Assembly: GCA_963691655.1 (NCBI GenBank)
Contig: OY829330.1
Location: 18,842,182 to 18,906,181, forward strand
Length of the DNA: 64,000 nucleotides
Source of the DNA: Toxonevra muliebris
Taxonomy: Eukaryota > Arthropoda > Insecta > Diptera > Pallopteridae
Direction: 5' to 3'
Of the stretch, positions 33,321 through 44,602 are shown in pieces. The notes under the pieces are model-generated. The model was not told where the DNA came from and did no database searches. It saw only the letters and a list, made by a program, of their open reading frames with translations. The number at the start of each line of letters is the position of its first letter. Position 1 is the stretch's first letter. A program made the translations under genes and the position numbers.

Positions 33321-34437
33321 CAGCAGATTACAAAACAACGAACTCGTTAAGAAAAACTCAAAATTATCATCGCTCGCACCATTCTTGCATTATTCGAGTC
33401 GGCGGAAGAATCCAAAACTCCTCGCTTAGCTTCGACGCAAAACACCCTATCGTTCTCCCTTGGTCACATCCGTTCATCTACACACTCATCCTACGCGGCT
33501 AATTCTGGATAATTGGGGCTCGAACAATTATCAGGCAGGTAATTAACAGTTGGGTAATGTGTTATAGCCTTCTACCAATAGTTGAACAATAAATCATGGG
33601 AGCTCTCCGAGCATCTCGTATAACAGCGTCACATCCGTTTGAAACAACAGGAGTGGATTATTGTGGGCCATTGCTCATTACCCAACAAATCAGAGGACGA
33701 TCGGCAATAAAAGTTTAGTGCAGAGTTGTAGTTTCCGATGTTGCCACAAATTTTGTTGGCGTCAATCGAGAATTGCGCGAGCTATTGTTGTCATTCACCA
33801 TACAAAAGCACATCGAAGCAGTGGAAGCCTTTTCCACAAACTAAGGCATCGAGTGGCGGTTTAACCCGCCAAGGTCGCCACATTTCAGTGGCTAGTGAGA
33901 AAGCGCGGTGAAATTAGCTAAACACCACCTACGACGTGCTATCGCCAACAATATTTTGTCACACGACGAGTATTATACCATCGTCTGTCAAACAGAAGCA
34001 GTGGTGAATAGTCGACTGTTAACTCCGCTGTCGAGTGATACCAGCGACCTTCGACCACTAACTCCAGCACATTTCTTGGAGGGCCGAATTCTCACCAACA
34101 TTCCCGAGCCTACACCTTCATCTCCCACACTAAGTGCATTTAAACGCTATCAAATTGTTCAGCACATCCAACAGCAGTTCTGGCAGCGCTGGAAGCAAGG
34201 CTACTTAAAGGAATAGCAAAGGCGCACCAAGTGGAACGTATCGAGTACAAATTTAATGGTAAACGACTTGGTAATGCTAAAGGATGAAAACACGCCACCG
34301 CTCATATTGTCAATGGATCGCATAGTTGACTTTGTGCCTGGGGATGATGGCAAGGTAAGAGTGGCAATAGTCAAAATAATGGATGGAGCTTACAAGCGCT
34401 CAATTGCACGGCTGTGCAAGTTGCCAATTGAAAATTA
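33321..34437 (+). pseudogene. Pao pol remnant, part 3: integrase
   Basis: GGRIQNSSLSFDAKHPIVLP leads into the integrase zinc-binding part, which is broken by stops at 33501. The core start FETTGVDYCGPLLI (first Asp, ~33645) follows, then a degraded centre (DVATNFVGVNREL) lacking a clear second Asp motif. The C-terminal part is well kept: KHHLRRAI, TEAVVNSRLLTPLSSD, LTPAHFLEG, FWQRWKQGYLKE, VNDLVMLKDEN and ARLCKLPIEN, ending at the TAG at 34436-34438. It ends ~35 bp before the polypurine tract AAGTGGGGAGAA (34473-34484). Confidence 0.85.
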
Positions 34438-34484
34438 GGCTGCTGATCAGTAAAAATTGAAAGAAATCTTTCAAGTGGGGAGAA

Positions 34485-34870
34485 TGTTCACGTCCCTCCT
34501 CACAATAAAGTCATCGCCACACCTGCCTATATAAAATCATTGCCGCTATTCTATGTTTTTGCTCACTAGCATATCAATTTCGTCGTCATCATCGTTGGGG
34601 CTCACCTCACCACTCTCTCTGTCTTCGCACAATCTGCTGAAGCAGAACGCAAGCAACAATCATGTCACTCTTTTCGTTTCATACTCGTCGCTACAAAAAA
34701 CATACGATTTCTAACAAACAGTCAACATTTTTTTTTGTTCTCGGCTTTTCCACTAAGTTACATGTCACATTAAATTTCTAAATTTATTACATTTTCGACT
34801 GTACAAATAAAAGTTCAATTTCAAGCTTAAGCAAAGTTTTTTTATATTTTAGTTTAACCAACAACTGTAG
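34485..34870 (+). repeat. 3' LTR of Pao copy A
   Basis: Starts TGTTCACGTCCC directly after the polypurine tract. It includes TATATAAAATC (34529) and AATAAA near 34807, and shares the central ~160 bp with the 17318-17490 remnant. The right end is uncertain because the left LTR is truncated; candidates lie near 34860. Confidence 0.7.
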
Positions 34871-35084
34871 AAATTGCTCTACAGTTCATCAAACATGTTC
34901 CGTTTTCTTTCGCTCTCAGGAAATATCTCAATTCGAAAATATGTCGGCACACGTTTTTTTTCGACAAAAATTGGTATTCAATTTTTTTTTGTTAACCCTA
35001 AGTGGAAGAAGTCAAAAGTTACATTTATTAATATGAGACATCGGGTAATATGAAACACTCTCTCCTACTTTGAATCTGTCAAGT

Positions 35085-35564
35085 GTTCACCTCTAGGCTC
35101 TGGGAGGCGGTGGTGAAGTCCACAAAACACCACTTAGTTGGACATGTCGGTACCCAAGCAATGAAGCACGTCAACTTCAAACGTTGGCGGCACTCATCGG
35201 TGCCCCCCTATTTGCTGATGTTAGTAAAATTCCAGCTAATCGCTTTAAGACCTGGCTCTGGGTGCGACAGATAAACCAACACTTCTGGAAACGTTGGAGT
35301 TATGAATATTTATCTACGCTGCAAATTCGTAACAAATGGCGGAAACATTCGAGTGACGTGAAGGTAGTCGACATTGTTCTATTCAAACACGAGAATCTGT
35401 CCCCGAAAAATTGGCGCTTAGGGCGCGTAACAGCAGGGCATGCGCAAAGTGATGGATTGGCGCGTAATGTAATACTGCAAATATCAAATGACATCATGAT
35501 CCCGGCAGTGCAGAAACACTCCCGACTTCCTGACCCGGAGGACTACACCGGGCAGGATATTTAG
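35085..35564 (+). pseudogene. Integrase C-terminal fragment of a second Pao copy
   Basis: FTSRLWEAVVKSTKHHLVGH matches the GLWE...VKS block (integrase glutamate). After a deletion come NQHFWKRWSYEYLSTLQIRN, DVKVVDIVLFKHENLSPKNW and RLGRVTAGH to a stop at 35562-35564. The intervening PLSS/TPAHFL part is scrambled by a frameshift. It has no LTR that I can match. It differs in sequence from copy A, so it is a separate insertion. Confidence 0.75.
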
Positions 35565-35660
35565 GATTGCTACAGTCTTGTTACAAAATCTTATTTACAA
35601 GTAATAAATTATTTTGAATTTGAGGTTTATTTATACGCAATAGGTAATTTTGGAGTTTAA

Positions 35661-36897
35661 GGAAAATATACCCTGCAGTGAAAAATACTAGTTCCGAACT
35701 AGCGAATTCAATAGTTCTCATGGGACAGTGACTGGTTCCACATCTATCTACTTTGCTTTGGTACAACTGGCGAATTTAACATGGCGTTGTCATAGGAGGT
35801 GTCGATTGGTTACCTTATGCATTACCCGAGGACTAGTGATTTCGCTAGTCCTTTAATAACTAGTTCTTGCACTAGTTCGTTCTAGTTTTTTCACTAGTTC
35901 TTGAATAACTAGTTTCAGCACTTGTTCTTAAATACCTTAACCCCTACATTTTACACATATAGATAATAAATAAAATGCGAATTTATTATACGGCAATTTT
36001 TTAATAAAATAATAACAAACTTAGAAAAAGAATACAATAGATTCATTTATAAAAAGATGAATTATTAAATCACATTTTTGATACATAACAATAATAATAT
36101 TATTTGAATGTGAATAAGTTACGAATACATGTATAAAATTTGATTTTCTGCACATATTTTTTATGAACTTCCTTCAGGTTATCTTCTGACGAGTTAGTTT
36201 GGTTACCAAGACTTTTTGCTCAGCGAGTGTTTTCATTTATGTTTTGTTTTATGCATAAGTAATTTCTGAAAGAGAGTAATAAATAAAAGAATAAAATTTA
36301 TAAATTAAAAAATAAGTAAATTAATAAATAAATTATTAAATAAATGACAAATAAATACTTACATTTAGACTACAAATTTGCGCCATGGGTTACGTTCATG
36401 CGCTGTACTTTACGATAGGTTGATTATTTTCATCTATGAACTTTTTGTTCATCATTTTATTAATAATCACACTTTCAGCTAAATACAAATCTTTTTTAAT
36501 TTGTTTTATACAATTTCACTTTTTCACAAATTCAGCTAACATCTGGCGTCCGATTTACTCAAAAATTAGACAATAACAAGCAAAATAAGTTTAAAACAAA
36601 TTCAATAGCTGTTAAAATAGCAGTAAATGACGAAGAACAATTACGAAGCAAAGTTTTTTTTGTTTTTGTAAAACGACACAGCATACCGATCATTTAAAAC
36701 TTCGAACTGGCGAATCTATAGATGTACTTGTCACCATAATATGCACTAGTTCAAGAAAAACAGAAAATCGTTTTGTTTCAACTGGTGAATCTTTGCATTC
36801 AATTAGGAACTAACTACCGAACTAGTGAATTTGTTCCAACCACAGAACTAGATCTTTTTGTATCTAGTTCGCTGTTTCACTTCAGGGTGTGTTTTCC
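35661..36897. mobile_element. 1.2-kb Harbinger-type MITE
   Basis: TAA lies on both sides (35658-35660, 36898-36900). The ends are GGAAAATATACCCTGCAGTG and, reversed, GGAAAACACACCCTGAAGTG, both continuing AAA. The interior repeats ACTAGT and AACTAGTTC many times near both ends. No coding frame of note. TSD and TIRs point to PIF/Harbinger. Confidence 0.85.
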
Positions 36898-37153
36898 TAA
36901 TCATAAACCGTTTGTCTGATCTTAGGCAAATTTGGTGTAGAGATGCACTTGTATGTATGTTAAGTAGTGGGCTATAAAATGTGACCGTATCTCAAAGTGG
37001 ACGTGGCATTTTCGCAAAAATCCAGTATCTTCGAATATCATATCAAGCTAAAGTAATAAAATTTGATTTGGAGACTTACTTGTTCCACACCAAACCGATT
37101 CCCAAATATGGGCTTGTTAATGGGCGTGTAAACTTTCGACCCCCTAACTTCTC

Positions 37154-37187
37154 GTCGAACACCGCGCACCAATATAACCAGGCGCTA
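37154..37187 (-). repeat. End fragment of the 320-bp MITE family, copy 3
   Basis: CGTCGAACACCGCGCACCAA followed by TATAACCAGGCGC and TAA matches the terminal ~35 bp of copies at 4515 and 15357. The remainder is missing. Confidence 0.7.
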
Positions 37188-37454
37188 AGAGGTAATATGT
37201 TTGTACGCGCATTAATCGGCTGAACATTATCCGACTTGCATGGGGATTTTTTTGTTGGATTGGTGTGGAATGTGGTCAAATCACTACGTAGCCGAAAATT
37301 CGAAAGTCTTCCGAAAAGGAAAAGTCTGAAAGTCTTGAAATACCGAAATTGCATACTTTCAGAGGTATATACTTTAGTGTGATTTCTATACTTTCAGGGG
37401 TTACTGGCATGTCATTCGTTCCTTTCTTATTATTATTTTCGAATAAGCAAAACT

Positions 37455-38529
37455 TTATTGACGATTTCGATACGCTTCTGCTTTTGCAACCCAAAACGAA
37501 TTCAAATAACGCAACTCCTGCTTGCACGACAAACTTCCAATGATGGGCATTGCACGCGTCTTCAGACAAAAACTCAAAACTCTCATTCTGGCGAATGGCA
37601 GAAGCGTGGTTTGCCATATGCACATATTCTACTGTTGTTAGTCGATAAAATTGGAACAGACCAAATCGATGACATCACTAGCGCAGAAATTCCAGATCCA
37701 CAAACAGATTCAGAGTTGTACGATGTCGTAACGAGTAACATGTTTCACGGTCCATTCATGGAACATAATCCCAAAAAGCCATGAACGGGTGCGAATAACT
37801 GCAGAAGTCGATTTCTACGTCCATTGTTCGCCGAATCGATCAGTGATAACGACGGATATCAACTGTACCGTCGTCGCTCTCCTGATGGCAATGGAAGGTC
37901 AATCGTGTTGAAAGTCAAAGGAAAATATGTTTTGTTCGATAACCCATGGATTGTCCCATATAACTCGCAAAACGATAGGAAATTATGAACTTGAGATGAA
38001 TGATGAGATTAGAAATAAGGCATTGACTGTGACCAAGGACATGTGTCTGCTCATTCAATGTCATTCAAGCGACGATAATCAAAGGCAAGTTCAAAGAAGA
38101 GGAAACACTCATTCCGAGAATTCCAATGACACCTATAGACTTGCCTTTCGAATTCAAGCGCATTCAGTTCCCCATTTGACTTGCTTGACGATTAACAAAG
38201 CTCAAGGACAATCGTCGCAAGTATGTGGCTTCAATATAGAATTTCAATGCTTCTCGCACGGATAATTGTACGTGGCGTGTTTGCGTGTCAGAAATCCGTC
38301 TGCATTGTTTACCGGATAACAAAACAAACAACGTTGTCTATCATAGAGCGCTGATTCTTCATGCAAATACTACACTTTTCTATTTCATTTTAATTTAATT
38401 CAATGTATTTTATTTGACATGAAGCGTTATTACCTGTATTTCTTTTGCAAAGTTTTATTGTAGTTTTTTTTTTCATATTACCCAAACTATGTACAGTTCG
38501 ACCAACAAAGTTGGGCGAAGCCCAGCTAG
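37455..38529 (+). mobile_element. Helitron remnant with 3' hairpin and CTAG end
   Basis: It contains pieces of a Rep/helicase protein (37585-38380). The 3' end shows the hairpin TGGGC-GAA-GCCCA (38512-38524), then G and CTAG (38526-38529), matching the Helitron rule of a hairpin shortly before CTRR. The base after CTAG in the uninterrupted host (39200, beyond the hAT element) is T, as expected for insertion between A and T. I could not fix the 5' end (TC...). Confidence 0.8.
37585..38385 (+). pseudogene. Helitron Rep/helicase protein, internally deleted
   Basis: Helitron-like N-terminal domain: GEWQKRGLPYAHILLLL, DDITSAEIPDPQTDSELYDV, VTSNMFHGPF, then DGYQLYRRRSPDGNGRS and DNPWIVPYNS (to ~37970). 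The sequence then jumps to the C-terminal helicase end: LIPRIPMTPIDLPFEFKRIQ, TINKAQGQSSQVCGFNIEF, CFSHG, YVAC, RVRNPSALF and NNVVYHRAL (to ~38356). The Rep tyrosines and helicase motifs I-IV lie in the missing middle (>1 kb). Several stops and frame changes are present. Confidence 0.85.
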
Positions 38530-39191
38530 CAGCGTGGTCGTTATGAGACTAAAGTTGCAACCTTTTTGACTGCTTGGAGACTTTGACACGACTTTACGAA
38601 AATACCCAAAAATTTAGACTTTTTTAAAATCCTTGCAACTTTTGAGACTTTTTTGCAAAAACTGTGATATTCACATAAAATTATACGAAAAATTCATTGC
38701 CTTTAACTTGAAAGTTCGCAACACTAATTACATACATACTTTTTAGTGGCAACACTGTCGTTTTATAGGATTTTTTAGAAACTTATTGCTATTTTCAAAT
38801 TGTTTGGCCAATTAAAAGTTCACAAATGATAGATACTGAAAAATGTTGGGGTTCTGCATACACATTTTTTTAAACCGAGAAAATGCGATTTTTTTAGAGT
38901 TCTTTTTTCAAAAAGGAACGGTAATCAGTAGAGCTGAAATATTTTGGGAATCATCATAAAATAAATCGAACCGAGGTTAATTTTTGGACAACAACTTTTT
39001 TTTTCGTGAAGCACCTTAATGTATTATTTACTTGGGATAATTGATATTTTTTTTTTACTTTCCCATTTTTTCTATATGCAAACTGCTGAGAAATTAAATT
39101 AATGTTTATTTTATTAAAAAAAAATTGGATGAGAATTTTTTCTCCCAGTGACACTTTTTGAACTTTTTGATTTTTATCAACGGCCACGCTG
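38530..39191. mobile_element. 662-bp hAT-type MITE at the Helitron end
   Basis: An 8-bp duplication CCAGCTAG lies at 38522-38529 and 39192-39199. The ends are CAGCGTGGTCGTT and, reversed, CAGCGTGGCCGTT. No transposase. A perfect TSD and CAG...-type ends support hAT. Confidence 0.92.
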
Positions 39192-39199
39192 CCAGCTAG

Positions 39200-39776
39200 T
39201 AAATATTTACCAGCTCAAACGTTATAATTGTTATAAAATTTGTGGTTTTCTTATTTCATTTGCTAAGGCAAATATGAAAATACGCTCACTCTTTGTTTTT
39301 TCACTCATTACTGATTAAATTGAAATAATTGAATTGCATACCATTAGAAAGGGAATAATTTACGTTCGTTTCGAAAAAGGAATTAATTAGAAAAAATACC
39401 AAAGAAAAGTTATTAGCAAAACAAAATCGATCCGACTTATATACTTCGATCCGAATCACCATCACTTACGTTATAAGTCTTTTTCAAAGCCCTAGCTGTA
39501 GACAAATACATTCTAGAAATACACACCAAATGTAGGAGACTTTGTACGATACCAAGAGCACACTTGACAGTGCAATAACATGCTGTAATAGGACATAACT
39601 ATGGTTTTATTCACGTGGGCCCAATTAGGCCTAGCAGATTATGTTACCGCCTCCCAGAGAGGTGCCCATCCTAGGCCTAAAAACTAAATCATGCGTTTAA
39701 CTCAACTCACAATTGAGATAGATATATCTCAAACAGACTATACACCGCACCAAACAGTACGATAAAGTGGGTGTAA
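39200..39776. other. Interval without recognised gene
   Basis: No family recognised. GGGCCCAATTAGGCCTAGCA and ATCCTAGGCCTAAAA near 39620-39680 form a small imperfect inverted repeat. Confidence 0.45.
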
Positions 39777-40130
39777 TTATCGCTGATGAACTGTTCCTGG
39801 ATTCTCCGTAGCCCATATCCGGGAGTTTAGCTTGTTAACGAAGCCATTTAATTCGAAATGAGCTTCATGGCTCTTTATTAAATTGTGGTCGTGGAATTTT
39901 GCTTTGCTTTTTAACGCAACAAAGTAAGATAATTCGTTGTTGGTAGTCTGCACGGCACGGCAACCCACACACTCTCCAGTGCATGTAGAATATTTCCATC
40001 CATTTGCTCCGTACGTGATATTTCGGTACCGGGTGGTTCCTTACTCACCCTTTTTGTTGAAAACGTTCAACCAGATGATTGATTGTAGCCAATGTAGATG
40101 TGATCCTCACGATGATTTTTGTTCGTTGTT
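39777..40130 (-). pseudogene. Tc1/mariner-superfamily transposase scrap
   Basis: On the minus strand SHEAHFELNGFVNKLNSRIW aligns with the SDEANFWLNGYVNKQNCRIW block of the transposase at 21.5-22.6 kb, and the first catalytic Asp is replaced (SHEA for SDEA). Upstream, TINHLVERFQQKG looks like the helix-turn-helix end. Everything after TENPGTV is lost. Confidence 0.65.
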
Positions 40131-40308
40131 TGTATGAGTATCGTTCTATATTAAAATTACCCAAGTTTTATTCACAAAATTCTGAAAAGAAGTACAAAAA
40201 ATATTGTAGTAAAAAAGTTAAACGAAATCAAACTGTATGACAATTTCCAAGTAAAAATAAAACAAATGTTTGGGTCTGACTTTTCTGATCGAGATCCTGT
40301 TTAAATTT

Positions 40309-40560
40309 ATTTATTTATTTATTTCATTGAGTCAATAGAAATAATAAAAATTAATTACAGACTAAAACAATTGTAACTTAGAATTAATTAAAAATAAAAA
40401 TAGATTTAAGACAAGCTTAAGGACAGAATTCATTGAGTAGGTTTTTAAATGAAACTTTAGTAACCGAGAAATCTAAAACCAAGGAATTAGAAATAGAATT
40501 AAACTCAGTTAAGGCTCTAGAAATATCTTTGTTCGTACTATATGTAGAGATGTCAATATA
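40309..40560 (-). repeat. Possible 3' end of a non-LTR element
   Basis: Reading minus, the segment ends in (AAAT)n (GAAATAAATAAATAAATAAA). It is preceded by a frame ending SFKNLLNEFCP and a stop. A short coding end plus a simple-repeat tail is typical of LINE 3' ends, but I cannot name the clade. Confidence 0.3.
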
Positions 40561-41616
40561 CTTTAGCCGGTTATAGTTACACCTTGCCTACTGTGCTTGC
40601 TTATTTGTGCATGCTTATTAGAAAACTTTGTTTTGTTGGTAATTGTTTACATGTTTTATATTACAGTTACAATACACAATAGTATCTCTCTCTGGTATTC
40701 GTTTTCCTTATCCTTGTATCTCCTTCAATCGCAGCGTACGTTCTAAACTCACGCGTATATAAGCTAACCAGATAGAGCGGGTGCTGGTAGTGGGTGGTAT
40801 GTGCATTGGGTTGTTGCTTAAGTTGTATGAGGGTGATTGCTATGTACATACATACATAACATGTACGTAGGTATATATCAATGGAGTGTTTATGTACATA
40901 TGAATGCATACTAGAGATGTCAATCCCAGGATCCCGGGATTAAAAAGACGAATCCCGCGATTTTCGGAATTCGTATGTATCTACACAAACTTATAGTAAT
41001 TAAAATTTTTACATTTTTTTCATAGAACCCTTGTTCTTGAATCAAGGAAACATTTTTTTCATTAAAATTTTTTCTAATTCGTTCATGGTACGACTCTCAA
41101 AAGACGACCACGCGTGAGACAGTGTATTCTGTAATACATTTGGGGTATTCACAGTTTCGTTTGAAGTTAAGACCTGGTAACTTAACAGCAAATTTTACAA
41201 TCATACATACAGGTCAATCAGCCTTTGTGTTGAGTTGTATTGTTTGCGCTTTAATTGTCATATTTAAAAAATAAATAAAGTAAAAATTCCTCGCTTGAAC
41301 GGCAAAGAAAAAGTACTAAATGCTTTATGCTACAATAGCTGGATATTATATGATGCAAGATCCGAGTACGTGTATTTTATGAGAATTCTATATGCAGTGA
41401 CAATGGAGATAACATCCTGAGGGATCTTACCAACAACTCGGCTCTAGTTTTAACAGGTTTTTTTTTTTTTTTTTTTGCTACTATGTTTTTTGGCGTTGGA
41501 GACGGAGGAATCGTGATCAAAATAACGGAACGAGTCATAATCGCGATTATAAACCTTAAGTATTAATTTTTATGCTGGGCATCTAGAGAAGAAATATCCA
41601 AAATTGTCACACAAAA

Positions 41617-42160
41617 CAATGAACGATCTGCCAGGCTGCATAGCGTATATTGATGGCTCCGAAATAAAGTTGACGGAGGCTTCAATCAGAGATCAGAGCA
41701 AAGGAGTATTTTATGCAAATTCAAGTGGTTTCCGATTTGTCCCTTAAAATTCGCCAGGCAATTATAGGGTATAGGGAAGCGTTCATGACGCAAAAATTCT
41801 TATAGAAGATTATCAGAAAACTGCTTTTGGGAGAAACAATGAATAAATGGCGATTCGGCATACCCTCTAAATCAACATACAATTATACCTTTTCGACAAA
41901 ATAGCTTTAAGCTACCAAAAGATAAAAGAGATAAATTGAACAAATACTTTTCGAAGTACAGAGCGCGAGTGAAAAACTTTATCGGCATGTTGAAACATAG
42001 ATTTGGCAGCTTAAACGAAAGCCTTTTCTGATTGTCTAATGAAAAAAGACTATAATATCTGCTAAAAATGAATTTTGGCATGTTGCATCTTACACAACAT
42101 TTTACAAAACTTCAATAACTGGGAAGAAGAAACAGATTATCTACAGGAAATATATGAAAA
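41617..42160 (+). pseudogene. Harbinger-like transposase scrap (DDE_Tnp_4 type)
   Basis: MNDLPGCIAYIDGSEIKLTE carries the first Asp (IDG). After frame changes come FYANSSGFRF, GSVHDAKILIEDYQ (second Asp, S-V-H-D), SAYPLNQHTIIPFRQNSF, then FSKYRARVKNFIGMLKHRFG with the terminal block, where the expected Glu (V-E-N) reads V-K-N. The order is that of Harbinger/HARBI1-like DDE proteins. It is not close to the other two Harbinger copies in this window. Catalytic Glu loss and multiple frameshifts make it inactive. Confidence 0.75.
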
Positions 42161-42799
42161 TTAGGACTTGAAGATAGCTTTAGCTGAATTTGTAAATAAT
42201 GAAAGATGAAAAAAGATTTCCATTATTTTATTTTTATTAGAAACGAATTATTTTCTTTGCTCTACGAAATTTTAACTTAAATGTCCAAAATTTTAAATGT
42301 TTATATCGTCACCTTAGTAATGAAATGATGTATATCTTATAACAATAGTTTTCAGATAATGGCATTTAAAACAAGGAATAAAACCGTAACCGAAACCGTA
42401 ACCGTTTCTTTTTTCGAAACCGAAACCGTTATTTTCATCTGAAAAAGAACGAAACCAAAACCAATTCAAACACTGGACACGGTTCAAATCGGTTTTGAGA
42501 AACATTTTCTCAATCATTGTATCTGTTTTTCCAATATTTCAAAATTTATTCAATTTAAATTTGAAGTCAGTATATATGGCGTGGCGACGATTGTAGCCGA
42601 TTTCAGCGCCGCTCATTGGCTATGTTTTATCCAGAATGTATGCCACAACTGATTGTACATAATTTTTTGACGATTTAATAGCCTACAAAGTAAAAAATAC
42701 ATTGCCTTCCTTTGCCTTATAATTTTTTTTGGTGATAAACGTCAAATTTCAGGTCTATTGATTGTTCTTTATTAGCGACACAACATGCCCAGATAATGA

Positions 42800-42935
42800 G
42801 ACAATCCATGTCGGCACGTTTTAGCTGTTTCTGCAACGCGGGTCAGAGAGAGGTTATTTTCTGTTGTAGTGGACTCGATTTCATTGATAAGAACTGATAA
42901 ATTGCATCGACCAAAATTCGGTCGATCTTTTTAAT
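42800..42935 (+). pseudogene. hAT transposase C-terminal dimerisation fragment
   Basis: The frame HVLAVSATRVRERLFSVVVD followed by SISLIRTDKLHRPKF fits the hAT dimerisation pattern 'vLavpATSa.sER.FS..g.....R..L.p..v'. Only ~40 residues remain recognisable. It agrees with the hAT-type ends at 40912 and 44025. Confidence 0.65.
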
Positions 42936-44602
42936 AAAAATATTTAAAAATTATCAAATTATTTCTAAATAAATGTGATTAATATATATACGTATACCAT
43001 ATGTACTAGAATTTTAGAGTATTTCTTTTTTTATTTATATTTTTGATTTATATCTTCATATCTGCATATGTGATTTGGGTTTTTTTAACCCTTAAACGCC
43101 CTGTACGTCCGATTTAATTAAAAATATACATAGAGGTAGTATTTGTGATTCCGAGCAGCGTTTCTTCTACGTGTTTTCAAATAAATTAGTTTAAGGTTCC
43201 GTAATTTCGATTTACATGGTTGACCTCTGTAGTAACCTTTGGAGATTATCTGGAAAATAAATTAAAATAAATGCGTAATAATTTTTAAAAACAATTATTT
43301 GGTGTTATTCCATACCGTTTCGCATAAATTTTTTAGCACGGAAATACATTTGTGGTTCATAATTTTATAAAACATGCTTTGCGAGTTAAAAACAACTCTA
43401 ACTATATGACAGTTGTCATTTTTCCATTCGTATTTATGCATATCGATAAAGAAAACTTTAGACAGTAATAGTGCGGACACACGAGAGTGTATTTCAGGCA
43501 AATTTAACATTACGTTGAAATGCGTCTGAAATGCAGAATTTTGCCATACAAAAAGTCTCAAATGAAATTCTGCATTTCAGTCTCATTTAATTGAAATGAA
43601 GAAATTAACTAGCCACCTCAAACGCAAGGTTGCAAAAAACAGGAAAAATTTAAGATCATTTTGGATTTTGTTTTTATAACAGCTGCTCTTGTGATATTTA
43701 TTCAGCGAAAAAATTAAATAATGGGTATCAGTACACCCCACTGATCAAATTATTTTCTCTACGGGATAGAAAATGTACTGAACTGCTGTGTTCTGTCAAG
43801 ACACAATGAAAAAAAAGTCATGGCGACCACTGAAAATAATGGCTTTTCAAAATCAAAATAATGTAATGGGGTTGCTACATACCCCGTGTGGGTATATTTT
43901 TGAATTTTATTAATAATTTTCCAGTATTTATTTATATTTGATAAAACTATTAATCCCGGAATTAATTCTGGGATCCCGGGATTGCAATTTGAAGCCCGAA
44001 AAGTCGATCCACAAACACATCCCTAATGTAAACTTGTATGCGGCATCATAAGCTTCTTATAATGGCTAATAAACTGCTTAGAGATGTTATTCATCCTGTT
44101 AATATAATCATATTTGTTATTATTATTATTATTTATATTTATTTCATTAGTGTCATTGCGTTTGTGTGTGGATCAAAGCATGATGAAATTGAAAGGTTTC
44201 GGCTGCATGGGTTTAATCCTATGCTTCCTTATTATGGTTAAATACCGTTTAAACAATTTCCCATCAGCAAAAAAAATAACAGAAAACTCTGCAAAAACTT
44301 ATGGCTCTAGGGAAATACATTTCATTTGAAAGTAACTCTTCTCAACACATACCAAAAACGCTGAGTAAAGATAAAGATTGAATTGATAACACTGGAATAC
44401 AGTGAAAATATAACATGAACTAAATTATGTTTTCTGAACACGAAAATCACATTAATTTTTTTCTATAGGTAAGTTATCGAGATATGACAAAATGGCGATG
44501 TTTTAGGTTATAGTCTTACTTACAGGCAAATATCTCATTAACTATCATAATTTTACTGTTCATCGAGTCAAGCTATATATCATTAGAAATATAATTTAAT
44601 AA

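Larger units (their letters stand above)
17318..34870 (+). mobile_element. Pao-type LTR retrotransposon (copy A), split by three later insertions
   Basis: The element runs LTR remnant (17318-17490), gag end, protease end, RT and RNase H (to 19596), then after interruptions RNase H to integrase (23174-23503, 33321-34437), polypurine tract and 3' LTR (34485 on). The interruptions are Harbinger (19600-23170), a BEL element (23504-32650) and a pogo-like MITE (32673-33318). Each junction carries the target duplication typical of the inserted element (TTA, AAACT, TA). The Pao frame continues across all three junctions once one target copy is removed. The element's own coding capacity is broken by stops and deletions. 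Confidence 0.9.
40912..44025 (+). mobile_element. hAT element with decayed transposase
   Basis: The ends are TAGAGATGTCAATCCCAGGA and, reversed, TAGGGATGTGTTTGTGGATC, both followed by AATCCCGGGATCCC-type repeats. The flanks ATGCATAC (40904-40911) and ATGTAAAC (44026-44033) match at 6 of 8 positions, a worn 8-bp TSD. A hAT C-terminal fragment lies inside (42800-42935). It also holds a Harbinger-like transposase scrap (41617-42160), so it is composite. Confidence 0.75.

Noticed and set aside
43528..43581. Hairpin CTGAAATGCAGAATTT / AAATTCTGCATTTCAG as a possible microRNA
   Set aside because: It lies in a decayed hAT element and there is no evidence of processing; probably a small fold-back remnant.
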